Positions 19,827 to 28,792 of a stretch of 64,000 bases of DNA are shown piece after piece (the first letter of the stretch is position 1; each line of letters begins with the position of its first letter). The stretch lies in NCBI GenBank assembly GCA_903918375.1, contig CAIXED010000008.1, forward strand, positions 124,001-188,000, given 5' to 3'. Origin of the DNA: an uncultured Pseudomonadota bacterium. Lineage in GTDB: Bacteria > Pseudomonadota > Gammaproteobacteria > Methylococcales > Methylomonadaceae. Both the position numbers and the translations under genes were made by a program. The notes under the pieces were generated by a model. It had not been told where the DNA came from and made no database searches. It saw nothing but the letters and a program-made list of their open reading frames with translations.

Positions 19827-20672
19827 TTAACTTTGTTCCTGCAAATCTAATGCAGCTTGATAGAGCCGTTTTTTGCGTTGGCCGGTAATTTCAACCGCTA
19901 ACGCAACGGCAGTTTTGATTGAACATTGCTTTAGCAACAGACTTAAAATCCGCATTTCTTCATCGCTAATGTCTTGGCTTTCTTCGGTAACAGTAACGCC
20001 GTCAACAATCACCACAAATTCGCCTTTACGCATGTTCTCTTCGTTTTGAACCCGTAATAGCAAATTAGCAAGACTGTCTTTCACTATCGTTTCGTGCAAT
20101 TTAGTGATTTCGCGAGCGATGACGATTTGATGGTCAGCAGGAAAAACGCTCAGCATATCTTCTAAAGCGGCCTGAATTCGATGACTGGATTCGTAAAACG
20201 CCCAAGTGGAGGTATCGTTTAGTTTTTCCTGAAAAAAGTTTTTGCGAGCTGAAGAGGTTCTCGGTAAAAAACCTTCAAAGCTAAAGCGGCTTAAAGCCAT
20301 GCCAGAAGCGGATAGCGCAGCAATCAAAGCGCAAGCACCGGGAATCGGTGAAACCTCTAGCAATTGCTGTTTAGCTAGTTTGACTAACGGTAAACCGGGA
20401 TCGCTTAATAACGGTGTGCCAGCATCGGATACTAAGGCAATCGATTCACCGGCTAACATACGGTCAACCAAGCCTTGTGAGGCTTTGTCTTCGTTGTGTT
20501 GATGTAAGGAAATTAGTGGTTTGTTAATGCCATAATGTTGCAGTAACAAACGGGCGTGACGGGTATCTTCGGCAGCGATTAAATCAACTTGTTTGAGCAC
20601 TTCAATCGCTCTAAAACTAAAATCGGCTAGATTACCGATTGGTGTGGCAACCACGTATAATTTCCCGCTCAT
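19827..20672 (-). CDS. rsmI: 16S rRNA (cytidine1402-2'-O)-methyltransferase
   Basis: A 281-aa SAM-dependent tetrapyrrole-methylase-fold enzyme that 2'-O-methylates C1402 of 16S rRNA. It begins MSGKLYVVATPIGNLADFSF at the ATG at 20672. Further motifs are AAEDTRHARLLL, ALVSDAGTPLLSDPG and FYESSHRI, and a C-terminal RsmI-specific helix-turn-helix domain. A longer open frame (to 20846) overlaps the divergent yraN gene and its RBS and is rejected. rsmI divergent from yraN-diaA matches the enterobacterial order. Confidence 0.95.
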   Translation of the reverse strand: MSGKLYVVATPIGNLADFSFRAIEVLKQVDLIAAEDTRHARLLLQHYGINKPLISLHQHNEDKASQGLVDRMLAGESIALVSDAGTPLLSDPGLPLVKLAKQQLLEVSPIPGACALIAALSASGMALSRFSFEGFLPRTSSARKNFFQEKLNDTSTWAFYESSHRIQAALEDMLSVFPADHQIVIAREITKLHETIVKDSLANLLLRVQNEENMRKGEFVVIVDGVTVTEESQDISDEEMRILSLLLKQCSIKTAVALAVEITGQRKKRLYQAALDLQEQS

Positions 20673-20765
20673 CGCTGACGCTGTCCTGTTTGATATGAAT
20701 ATATTGATATTATCCGTGGTCAGAGCCGATTTTGCTGGAGTTTTGCAGGATAAGGAGAGCTGATT

Positions 20766-21723
<958 letters not shown>

Positions 21724-21768
21724 GTATTAATCAAAATCGAGCATCTTTAATAAGACGCTTTGGGCTTT

Positions 21769-21796
21769 AAGGTGATGGAGTTGATGCCATCACCTT
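21769..21796. terminator. Probable shared terminator hairpin between diaA and the channel-like gene
   Basis: Stem AAGGTGATGG / CCATCACCTT with loop AGTTGATG, placed between the convergent stops at 21723 and 21807. The T tract is weak on both strands, so function is likely but not sure. Confidence 0.6.
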
Positions 21797-21806
21797 GTCT
21801 TAGATA

Positions 21807-22775
21807 TTAACTGTTGGCTATATTATATGTGGTTACAACAGTAACGCATAAAAATGCCAGTGTGTGTATCACAAAAGCAGTTTTTCCTACTCTATTCGCC
21901 TTTTCTTTTTGATTTGATTTTGCATAATATTCGGTATATATTGATGAAAATATCACTATCGGTATTAGGCTGAATATAAAAATCTGAATAACATCAATAT
22001 TTGAGAAATTAGTAGCAATCGGTAATGAGGCATCAATTGAGTTTTTATTGCCTATCGATAAAAATATTGCCGCGCCAGACATAGCCATTCTGGGAGATAA
22101 TTCTAATACCGAGCGTAAGTGAGGGGTGCTATTGGTCAGTGAAACAATCAGTAGCAATAAAGTCGCAACCAAATAGCCTGTGAGATTGCTAACAAATACA
22201 CGGGTGCCATTGCGTTGGATAGGGATTTCATAAACTAATCTTGGGTACGATGATACTTTATCATTTAAAAAGCCAAAATTAGTTGGATATTCAAAGCTTT
22301 CTGGTTGTGATTTTAATGCGCCAATTCGCCATTCATTTAATGAAAGTGTTGGTTCTATGGTGCTATTTTTATCGGGAATAAATTGGAGTTTATCTGCTTC
22401 AGTATCTGCACTTTCTAAAACTAATTTTAAATATTGCGTATCAAATGGATAATTCGATGTATCCCATAATTGTGAAATAGTCGCACTAATTTTTGCTTCG
22501 GTGTGGGTTTTACCATTAGGTAAGTCAAAGTTTCTAACTATTTCCCACTTAACTGATTGTGCGCCGATAATTTCTACAGATTTTGCAGGTTGAAAATTTG
22601 CAATTGAATGATTCCACCAAGCCCATAAAATAACTTGATAAGAGCCTTTGCTAAAATCAAGATTATTAATTTGAGAAATGTAAACACCGCTTTCTATGTT
22701 TATAGGCTCTGCATTAATCGGTGAGCTGAAAAATAAAAAAACATTGATGAGTATTAGTAGTGTTTTAATTTTCAT
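21807..22775 (-). CDS. Predicted pentameric ligand-gated ion channel (Cys-loop superfamily) homologue
   Basis: A 322-aa protein. A signal peptide (1-22) is followed by an extracellular beta-rich domain (about 25-190) with the Pro-loop signature YPFDTQ at 109-114 and LNEWRIGAL further on. The pre-M1 segment YEIPIQRN leads into four hydrophobic helices: M1 about 192-214, M2 about 226-246, M3 about 259-280, and M4 about 299-317. The M2-M3 linker SIDASLP resembles the xASLP of known channels. Order, spacing and length match bacterial pLGICs such as GLIC. Ligand and ion selectivity cannot be told. The gene is AT-rich and divergent from a TPS locus. Confidence 0.7.
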   Translation of the reverse strand: MKIKTLLILINVFLFFSSPINAEPINIESGVYISQINNLDFSKGSYQVILWAWWNHSIANFQPAKSVEIIGAQSVKWEIVRNFDLPNGKTHTEAKISATISQLWDTSNYPFDTQYLKLVLESADTEADKLQFIPDKNSTIEPTLSLNEWRIGALKSQPESFEYPTNFGFLNDKVSSYPRLVYEIPIQRNGTRVFVSNLTGYLVATLLLLIVSLTNSTPHLRSVLELSPRMAMSGAAIFLSIGNKNSIDASLPIATNFSNIDVIQIFIFSLIPIVIFSSIYTEYYAKSNQKEKANRVGKTAFVIHTLAFLCVTVVTTYNIANS

Positions 22776-22893
22776 GATTGATTTTCATAGTGATTTTTGG
22801 TAGCAATCAATTTTGCGAAGGCAAAATAAGAGAGCTAATTTATTGTACAATTGTAAGTATAAGAAATTTTATATTTATTTGAAAGTAGTTGCA

Positions 22894-24609
22894 ATGAAGT
22901 CAAAAATAGTGATTTTTATGGGGATGATTCCTTGTGTTGGCTTAGCACAAGTACCTGATGCTGGTAGTATGAGTCGGCAACAAGAATCTCAGCCAGTGAT
23001 TCAGAGTGTTCCTGAGTTAGAAAAAAGCCCTAAGCTTGATTCAACCAATAAAAAAAACCAGCTAAAGGTATTTATTAGAAATATTGTAATTAGCGGTGAT
23101 CAAGCAATAATTCCCAATGATTATTTGCAAACCTTAATACCACCTGCTATTGGTCAATATTTAGATTTTGACCAAATTCAAGCAATCACCAATCAAATCA
23201 CCTCTTATTTAAGAGCTAGTGGCCATCTATTGGCCCAAGCCTATTTGCCAGAACAAGATATTACTGAGGGCAATATTCAAATTAATATCTATGAAGGTCA
23301 TCTTGAAAAAAATCAGCAAGGTCAAAATATAGTCATTAATACAGCTGATGAAGTCAGATTAGATAAGCAATTGATAGAAGATCGTCTGGCTAATGTCATT
23401 AATGGCGAACGTCTACAAGGTGAACAACTAGAACGGGCATTGTTATTGTTAAATGATTTACCTGGAATTGATGCCAGTGCTAGTTTGGAAAAGGGGAAGC
23501 AGGCTGGTGGTAGTCAAATGACAGTTGATGTAGAGGAAGATTCAGCGATTAAGGCAAACTTTGTCATTGATAATTATGGCAATCGCTATGTCGGTGCTTG
23601 GCGTGGTCATCTTAATGGTGAGTTAAATGACGCTTTTGGTTTGGGCGATCAGTTAACCATCGGCGGTACAGGATCAGAAAGTCTTGGCCAAGGCCGCGCG
23701 TCTTATACTTTGCCGGTAGGGAATAATGGTCTTGAAGCTAATATTAATTATAGTTATTTGAGTTATGAGATTGGTCGCGAATTTCAACAGCTTAAAAATC
23801 AAGGTATGTCGCAATTTGTAGGTGGCGGTCTTCGTTATCCATTAATACGATCCCGTCAATTTAGTTTGTGGGGGGCAACAGACTATGTCCATAAAAATCT
23901 CCGTAATAATAATTTACAAGAGATTACTAATGATCGATATGTTGATAATGGTGCTATTAGTTTAAATGCACAAAGTTTTGATTATTTTTTAGGTGGTGGT
24001 TATACGCAATATTCTTATCGAACCACTTTAGGGCAGGTTGATTTATCCAGTGTTCAAGCCGATCAATCTGCCGATAGAGTGACAGCAAAAACAGTAGGCT
24101 TCTATAGCAAACACAATTTCAGTTTGGCTCGATTACAGAAATTAGGTGAAAATTTTGGTTTGTATTTTTCGGCAAATGGGCAATTGGCAGGCAAAAATTT
24201 AACCAGCGCTGAGCAGTTCATATTAGGTGGCCCTAGTGGTGTCAGAGCTTATCCCTTGGGGGAAGGTGTTGGCGATAGCGGTTGGGTGGCGAATGTTGAA
24301 TTGCGTTACGACTTGCCTTATCGAACCGATATTGCTCAAGTGCAATTGGTAGGTTTTTTTGATGTGGGGCATATTAAGCAGAATGAGCAGGTTTGGAAGA
24401 ATTCGGTGACTAATGCGACTGGGCGAAACCAATATTCTTTGAGTGGTAGCGGTGTGGGTATTAATGTTGGCTTTTCGGAAAACTTAACTATACGTTGTTC
24501 TTGGGCGCAAAGTATTGGTAATAATCCAGGACGAGCTAAAAATGGCAATAATAGCGATGGCTTGAATAATAATCAGCAATTTTGGCTGCAATCCATTATT
24601 TCATTTTAA
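22894..24609 (+). CDS. TpsB-family outer-membrane transporter of a two-partner secretion system (ShlB/FhaC type)
   Basis: A 571-aa outer-membrane barrel that exports a TpsA partner. The chosen ATG at 22894 gives signal peptide MKSKIVIFMGMIPCVGLAQ; the upstream part of the open frame is not coding-like. Two POTRA domains follow (about 60-215, including YLDFDQIQAITNQITSYLR and QLERALLLLNDLPGI), then a 16-strand barrel with GGPSGVRAYPLGEG, the conserved loop-6 motif, and a terminal Phe (QSIISF). It is 14 bp before the tpsA-like gene. Confidence 0.92.
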   Translation: MKSKIVIFMGMIPCVGLAQVPDAGSMSRQQESQPVIQSVPELEKSPKLDSTNKKNQLKVFIRNIVISGDQAIIPNDYLQTLIPPAIGQYLDFDQIQAITNQITSYLRASGHLLAQAYLPEQDITEGNIQINIYEGHLEKNQQGQNIVINTADEVRLDKQLIEDRLANVINGERLQGEQLERALLLLNDLPGIDASASLEKGKQAGGSQMTVDVEEDSAIKANFVIDNYGNRYVGAWRGHLNGELNDAFGLGDQLTIGGTGSESLGQGRASYTLPVGNNGLEANINYSYLSYEIGREFQQLKNQGMSQFVGGGLRYPLIRSRQFSLWGATDYVHKNLRNNNLQEITNDRYVDNGAISLNAQSFDYFLGGGYTQYSYRTTLGQVDLSSVQADQSADRVTAKTVGFYSKHNFSLARLQKLGENFGLYFSANGQLAGKNLTSAEQFILGGPSGVRAYPLGEGVGDSGWVANVELRYDLPYRTDIAQVQLVGFFDVGHIKQNEQVWKNSVTNATGRNQYSLSGSGVGINVGFSENLTIRCSWAQSIGNNPGRAKNGNNSDGLNNNQQFWLQSIISF

Positions 24610-24623
24610 GTGTTGAAATCGTT

Positions 24624-26240
24624 ATGAATTTAAAGTTTAAAGTCTGTTTTTTATTAATTTCAATGAATCAGTTGGTTTGTGCCGACCCTAATCTCAATCA
24701 ATTACCTACTGGTGGTCAAATTACTCAAGGGGTTGCTAGTATTAATCAGGTAGGTAATGCGCTAACAATACAGCAATCGACCGATAACATCGTTGCCGAG
24801 TGGAGCAGTTTTAATATTGGCGAGGCTGCAGCAGTTAATTTTTTACAGCCAAATCATAATAGTATCGCTTTAAATCGAATTACCGATCAAAATCCGAGCA
24901 TGATTTATGGCCAATTAAATGCTAACGGTAATATTTATCTGATTAATCCTAATGGCATTATTTTCGGGAAAAATGCTCAGATTGATACCAATGGTATGAT
25001 TGCCTCCACTTTGCAAACCAGTAATCAAGATTTTTTTAACAATACCAATATCTTTTCTTATGGTTTGAATAGTGCTGCTGGCAAAATTGATAACCAAGGC
25101 AGAATAACCGGACATGGTGGTGTTGTCGCTTTAATTGCGCCACAAATTAGTAATAGTGGCAGCATTGTTAATGATAGCGGCTCAATCGCTTTGGCCGCGG
25201 GCGAAAAAGTAGTGTTAGATTTTTCAGGTGATGGTTTGATGACGGTTAAAGTAGATACAGCCGTTGTTAATGCTTTAATTGAGAATAAGGGCTTAATTAA
25301 AGCGGATGCCGGTACTGTAATTATGACTTCGCATAGTGCCAATGCAGTTATGGATAGCGTGATTAATAATACCGGTCGTATTCAGGCTAAAACTATGCAA
25401 AATCGAAATGGCCGGATTGTATTAGATGCTGGTGAAACGGGTGTTACAACTACTTCGGGTTATATTGATGCTTCTTCTGGGGGCGAGATTAATGCTAATA
25501 ATCTAACTCAAACTAATGGCAGTATCACTGGAAATAATATGCAATTTTCTAGTTTTAGCCAAACCGCTGGAGTTGTCGAAGCGGAAGGTAATTTTGATGT
25601 GACAAAAAACTATTCCCAAGGAGGAGTAGGGGGTATTAGTGTTGGTCGTGATGCAGCGATTAATAATTATTCTGGTGATCTTGAATTGGGTAATTTGGCC
25701 GTGGGTGGGGTGTTAAATGTGAATGGTTTTGGTGGTGATATTGTTCAGGTAGAAAATACTCAGCTAATTATTAATGGTATTAGTCGCTTTGATGCTAAGA
25801 ATAATGACAATCTTGCTGATGTTTATTTAGATAGTGAAGGTAATGATTTTCTATCAGGAATCAATATATCAGCTAATAATTTGTTATTAGTTGGGAGTAA
25901 TTCCTTATTGTTAGGGGATATTTCCGCTAATGGTTTTTTAGATGTGACTGCGGGTAATAATATTAACCAAACTGATTCTGGAACTATTAATGCTGTTGGC
26001 TCGGTCATTATGGAGTCTCTTGATGGCTTAATTACATTAAATCCAGGCAAATATCATTTTCATAGTGATTCAGTGCTAATAGATAGTGAGTCAATTGTAG
26101 AAAATATAGTTACTTCCAGTGTAAATAATACTGAAGAAGGCTTTAAAGAAGCGGATAGTGAGTTTGAAGAAGGTGAGAGTGTGGAATCGACTTCAGCGTT
26201 TTTAAATAGAGTTAGTCAATCACCTATTCGTCATCGATAA
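24624..26240 (+). CDS. Short TpsA-family secreted exoprotein (filamentous-haemagglutinin-like N-terminal domain)
   Basis: A 538-aa protein. A signal peptide (1-20, ending VCA) is followed by a TPS secretion domain with NIVAEWSSFNIG, NPSMIYGQLNANGNIYLINP and NPNGIIFG (108-115), the hallmarks recognised by TpsB. Beta-helix-like repeats rich in Asn/Gly/Ser fill the middle. An acidic Glu/Ser tail ends the protein. It lacks the long haemagglutinin repeats and any C-terminal toxin domain, and is much shorter than typical TpsA (over 1000 aa). The frame ends cleanly, 10 bp from gpsA. Function is probably surface or secreted adhesin. Confidence 0.88.
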   Translation: MNLKFKVCFLLISMNQLVCADPNLNQLPTGGQITQGVASINQVGNALTIQQSTDNIVAEWSSFNIGEAAAVNFLQPNHNSIALNRITDQNPSMIYGQLNANGNIYLINPNGIIFGKNAQIDTNGMIASTLQTSNQDFFNNTNIFSYGLNSAAGKIDNQGRITGHGGVVALIAPQISNSGSIVNDSGSIALAAGEKVVLDFSGDGLMTVKVDTAVVNALIENKGLIKADAGTVIMTSHSANAVMDSVINNTGRIQAKTMQNRNGRIVLDAGETGVTTTSGYIDASSGGEINANNLTQTNGSITGNNMQFSSFSQTAGVVEAEGNFDVTKNYSQGGVGGISVGRDAAINNYSGDLELGNLAVGGVLNVNGFGGDIVQVENTQLIINGISRFDAKNNDNLADVYLDSEGNDFLSGINISANNLLLVGSNSLLLGDISANGFLDVTAGNNINQTDSGTINAVGSVIMESLDGLITLNPGKYHFHSDSVLIDSESIVENIVTSSVNNTEEGFKEADSEFEEGESVESTSAFLNRVSQSPIRHR

Positions 26241-26250
26241 ATCAATGCGA

Positions 26251-27249
26251 TTAATTTTCTGGTTTTTGGTCGCGAGTGAGTAAATTCTGGACGGCAAGTT
26301 TAGGCTCTAAATTTTCGAATAAAACCTTGTAGACTTGCTCGGTAATCGGCATTTCAACTTGATAATGTTTTGATAGTAGATAAGCTTCGCGAGCGGCACC
26401 GATACCTTCAACTTCTTGAGCAATTTCAGTTAAAGCTTGTTGTTGGCTTTGTCCTTGGCCTAGTGCTAAACCGAATCGGCGGTTGCGGGATTGGTTGTCG
26501 GTACAAGTTAAAATTAAATCACCTAAACCGGTTAAGCCCATAAATGTATCGGCTTGGCCGTTCAATTTAATCCCTAAACGCATGATTTCATTTAGGCCGC
26601 GAGTGATTAGGGCTGCGCGGGTGTTGGCACCAAATCCCAGTCCATCCGCTATGCCAGCGGCAATCGCCAATACGTTTTTACAAGCGCCACCAACTTGAAC
26701 GCCGATGATGTCGGTGCTGGTATAGATTCTAAAACAATGATTATGCAGAATATCAGTTAGTTGATTAGCTAAACTTTCCGAATTTGAGGCGATGGTCAGT
26801 GCAGTAGGTAAGCCTGCCGCGACTTCTTTAGCAAAAGTTGGACCGGATATGACTGCTGTGTTGATGTTATTGCCTAAAATGGCAAGACTCACTTGGCTAA
26901 GCAGTTCGCCTGTTTCGCTATCAAAACCTTTGGTGGCCCAGGCAATCTGGTTGTTTTCGCTTAAAAACGGTTGGATGGCGATTAGGGTATTTTTGAAAGC
27001 GTGGCTAGGTACGGCTAGCAAAATAAGCTGACTAAAACTAACCGCTTGTTGCAGATTATCAGTGACGTGTAAATTGGCTGGAAAATTAAATCCTGCTAGA
27101 TAACGCTGATTTTCTCGAGCTTGTTTTACTTGAGAAATATGCTGCGGGTTGTGTCCCCACAGCATGGTCTCACAGCCATTTCGAGCGGCTTGGAGGGCTA
27201 GGGCAGTCCCCCAGGAACCAGCGCCCAAAATGCTGATGGATTGTGGCAT
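26251..27249 (-). CDS. gpsA: NAD(P)-dependent glycerol-3-phosphate dehydrogenase
   Basis: Reduces dihydroxyacetone phosphate to sn-glycerol-3-phosphate for phospholipid synthesis. The 332-aa enzyme has the Rossmann motif ILGAGSWGTALAL at the start, WATKGFDSETGELLSQV, ISGPTFAKEVAAGLPTA, the catalytic lysine in GGACKNVLAIAAG, and TRGLNEIMRLG. Length is normal. It is the last gene of the arsR-yibN-secB-gpsA run, 8 bp after secB. Confidence 0.97.
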   Translation of the reverse strand: MPQSISILGAGSWGTALALQAARNGCETMLWGHNPQHISQVKQARENQRYLAGFNFPANLHVTDNLQQAVSFSQLILLAVPSHAFKNTLIAIQPFLSENNQIAWATKGFDSETGELLSQVSLAILGNNINTAVISGPTFAKEVAAGLPTALTIASNSESLANQLTDILHNHCFRIYTSTDIIGVQVGGACKNVLAIAAGIADGLGFGANTRAALITRGLNEIMRLGIKLNGQADTFMGLTGLGDLILTCTDNQSRNRRFGLALGQGQSQQQALTEIAQEVEGIGAAREAYLLSKHYQVEMPITEQVYKVLFENLEPKLAVQNLLTRDQKPEN

Positions 27250-27257
27250 AACTGAAT

Positions 27258-27761
27258 TTAGTTCAAAGTCGGTGAAGCAGGTTCTGCTTGTTGTGATTGC
27301 AATTGCTGCATGTACAGCGCATCGAAATTGACAGGTGCCAAAATCAATTGCGGGAAGCCGCCTTTGCTGACTAAATCAGAAATCACTTCGCGAGCATAAG
27401 GGAACAAGATATTAGGGCAGAAGCTACCTAATAATGGCCCTAGTTCTGCTTCATCAAATCCTGATGCAGAAATAATGCCGGCTTGATTAACTTCGACCAA
27501 ATAAGCCGTTGCTTCGCCAATTTTGACAGTTACAGTCAATGATAAAACCACTTCATAAATATCATTTTCCAAGGCTTGGGTTTGTGTGCCCAAGTTAATA
27601 TCTAATGAAGGTGCCCATTGTTGAGTAAAAATTTGTGGGGCGTTTGGTGTTTCAAAAGAAATATCTTTAGTATAAATTTTTTGAATCGCGAATTGTTTTT
27701 CAGCGTTTTGCTGTGCTTCGGTTACTTCTGGAGTTTCGTTTTTTTTGCTTTTGTCAGCCAT
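27258..27761 (-). CDS. secB: Protein-export chaperone SecB
   Basis: A 167-aa tetrameric chaperone that keeps preproteins unfolded and passes them to SecA. The conserved core runs from [19 protein letters not shown] through [13 protein letters not shown] and [34 protein letters not shown] to ALY. A charged N-terminal tail precedes it. It lies between a rhodanese gene and gpsA, the same order as yibN-grxC-secB-gpsA in enterobacteria minus grxC. Confidence 0.97.
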   Translation of the reverse strand: MADKSKKNETPEVTEAQQNAEKQFAIQKIYTKDISFETPNAPQIFTQQWAPSLDINLGTQTQALENDIYEVVLSLTVTVKIGEATAYLVEVNQAGIISASGFDEAELGPLLGSFCPNILFPYAREVISDLVSKGGFPQLILAPVNFDALYMQQLQSQQAEPASPTLN

Positions 27762-27783
27762 GAGATAAATTCCTATTTAATAA

Positions 27784-28221
27784 TTACTCTTTGATTTTGC
27801 CTTGTTTAATTGGCAATTTGTTATCTTCCCAAGATTGGATGCCACCTAGTAAGTTATAGACTTGTTCAAAACCTGCTTTGGTTAAGGTTTTGCAAGCAGA
27901 AACTGAGCGAGCGCCGGTTTGGCAGTTAATAATCAAGGGGTGTTGCTTGTGCTTGGATAATGACTGTAGTTTTTCTTCGAGACTTGCTAATGGGATGTTA
28001 ATTGCATTTTCAATGTGGCTTTTGAGAAACTCGTGTGAATCACGAACATCAATGATGACAACATCGTCATTGTTCATTTTAGTCACAGCAATTAAAGGTG
28101 AGATGCTTTGGTATTTATTAAATGAATTCGAGATTAAATCTTGAATTAATAAGAAAATAACGCATACCAATGAAAACACAAGCATGTAGTGGTTTGTAGC
28201 AAATTCGATATATTGATCCAT
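27784..28221 (-). CDS. yibN: Membrane-anchored rhodanese (YibN-like)
   Basis: A 145-aa protein with one N-terminal membrane helix (about 11-30) and a rhodanese domain: VVIIDVRDSHEFLKSHI, then the active loop INCQTGARS with Cys100, then GGIQSWED. It probably handles sulfane sulfur at the inner membrane. It follows a small ArsR regulator with a persulfide-sensor cysteine pair, 16 bp downstream, so sulfur-responsive control is plausible. Upstream of secB, as YibN is in enterobacteria. Confidence 0.9.
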   Translation of the reverse strand: MDQYIEFATNHYMLVFSLVCVIFLLIQDLISNSFNKYQSISPLIAVTKMNNDDVVIIDVRDSHEFLKSHIENAINIPLASLEEKLQSLSKHKQHPLIINCQTGARSVSACKTLTKAGFEQVYNLLGGIQSWEDNKLPIKQGKIKE

Positions 28222-28237
28222 TGCGGGTTTTTGGTGG

Positions 28238-28561
28238 TTAATGAGAATTAGGATTCGATTCGCAGAAAATATCGCGCATCGTGTGAATTAGGCTGATAAC
28301 TCGTTGGTCATCAATGAAATAGAAAACTCGATTGGCTTCTTTTTTAAAATCAAGGATGCCTTTGTCTCTCAAAATCGCGAGATGTTGAGAAATGTTGCTT
28401 TGGCTAGTGCCAACTTGTTCAACAATGTCTTGAACACTAATCGCTTGATTACCCAATACGCAGAGTATTTTTAATCGCAGTGGATGCGACATAGCTTTTA
28501 GGCAGCGTGCAGCACGATTGACGTCTGAATCGTCATAAGGAATTGTTTCTTTGGCGTCCAT
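28238..28561 (-). CDS. ArsR-family regulator with persulfide-sensor (SqrR/BigR-like) cysteine pair
   Basis: A 107-aa winged-helix repressor, starting at the ATG at 28561 (MDAKETIPYDDSDVNRAARC); the open frame runs farther upstream without a convincing start. MSHPLRLKILCVLG is the dimer/helix region, and VGTSQSNISQHLAILRDKG the recognition helix. Cys34 in helix KILC and Cys100 in DIFC are 66 residues apart, the spacing I recall for the disulfide/tetrasulfide pair of SqrR and BigR. The metal motif ELCVCDL of classical ArsR is absent. It precedes a rhodanese gene. Confidence 0.88.
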   Translation of the reverse strand: MDAKETIPYDDSDVNRAARCLKAMSHPLRLKILCVLGNQAISVQDIVEQVGTSQSNISQHLAILRDKGILDFKKEANRVFYFIDDQRVISLIHTMRDIFCESNPNSH

Positions 28562-28792
28562 AAATCGGTTTTTTAAGATTAGCAGGGCTGTGTGATTTTT
28601 CAGGCTGCGACGCAGGCTCGTACTGTTATAATGCAAAATTACTATTGCAAAACGGTCCGCAAATCTAACAGAGTGGACATTATTGTTCAATACCTCAATT
28701 TTTCACGCAGGATACATTAACGATAACTATCGGTTGTTTTGATAGCCTGACTTTTTGATCAATCTCGGTAAAACCAATTTTGGAGTTTATAC

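Noticed and set aside
24624-26240. Contact-dependent inhibition (CDI) toxin reading of the TpsA gene
   Set aside because: No C-terminal toxin domain, no VENN-type junction and no immunity gene follow.
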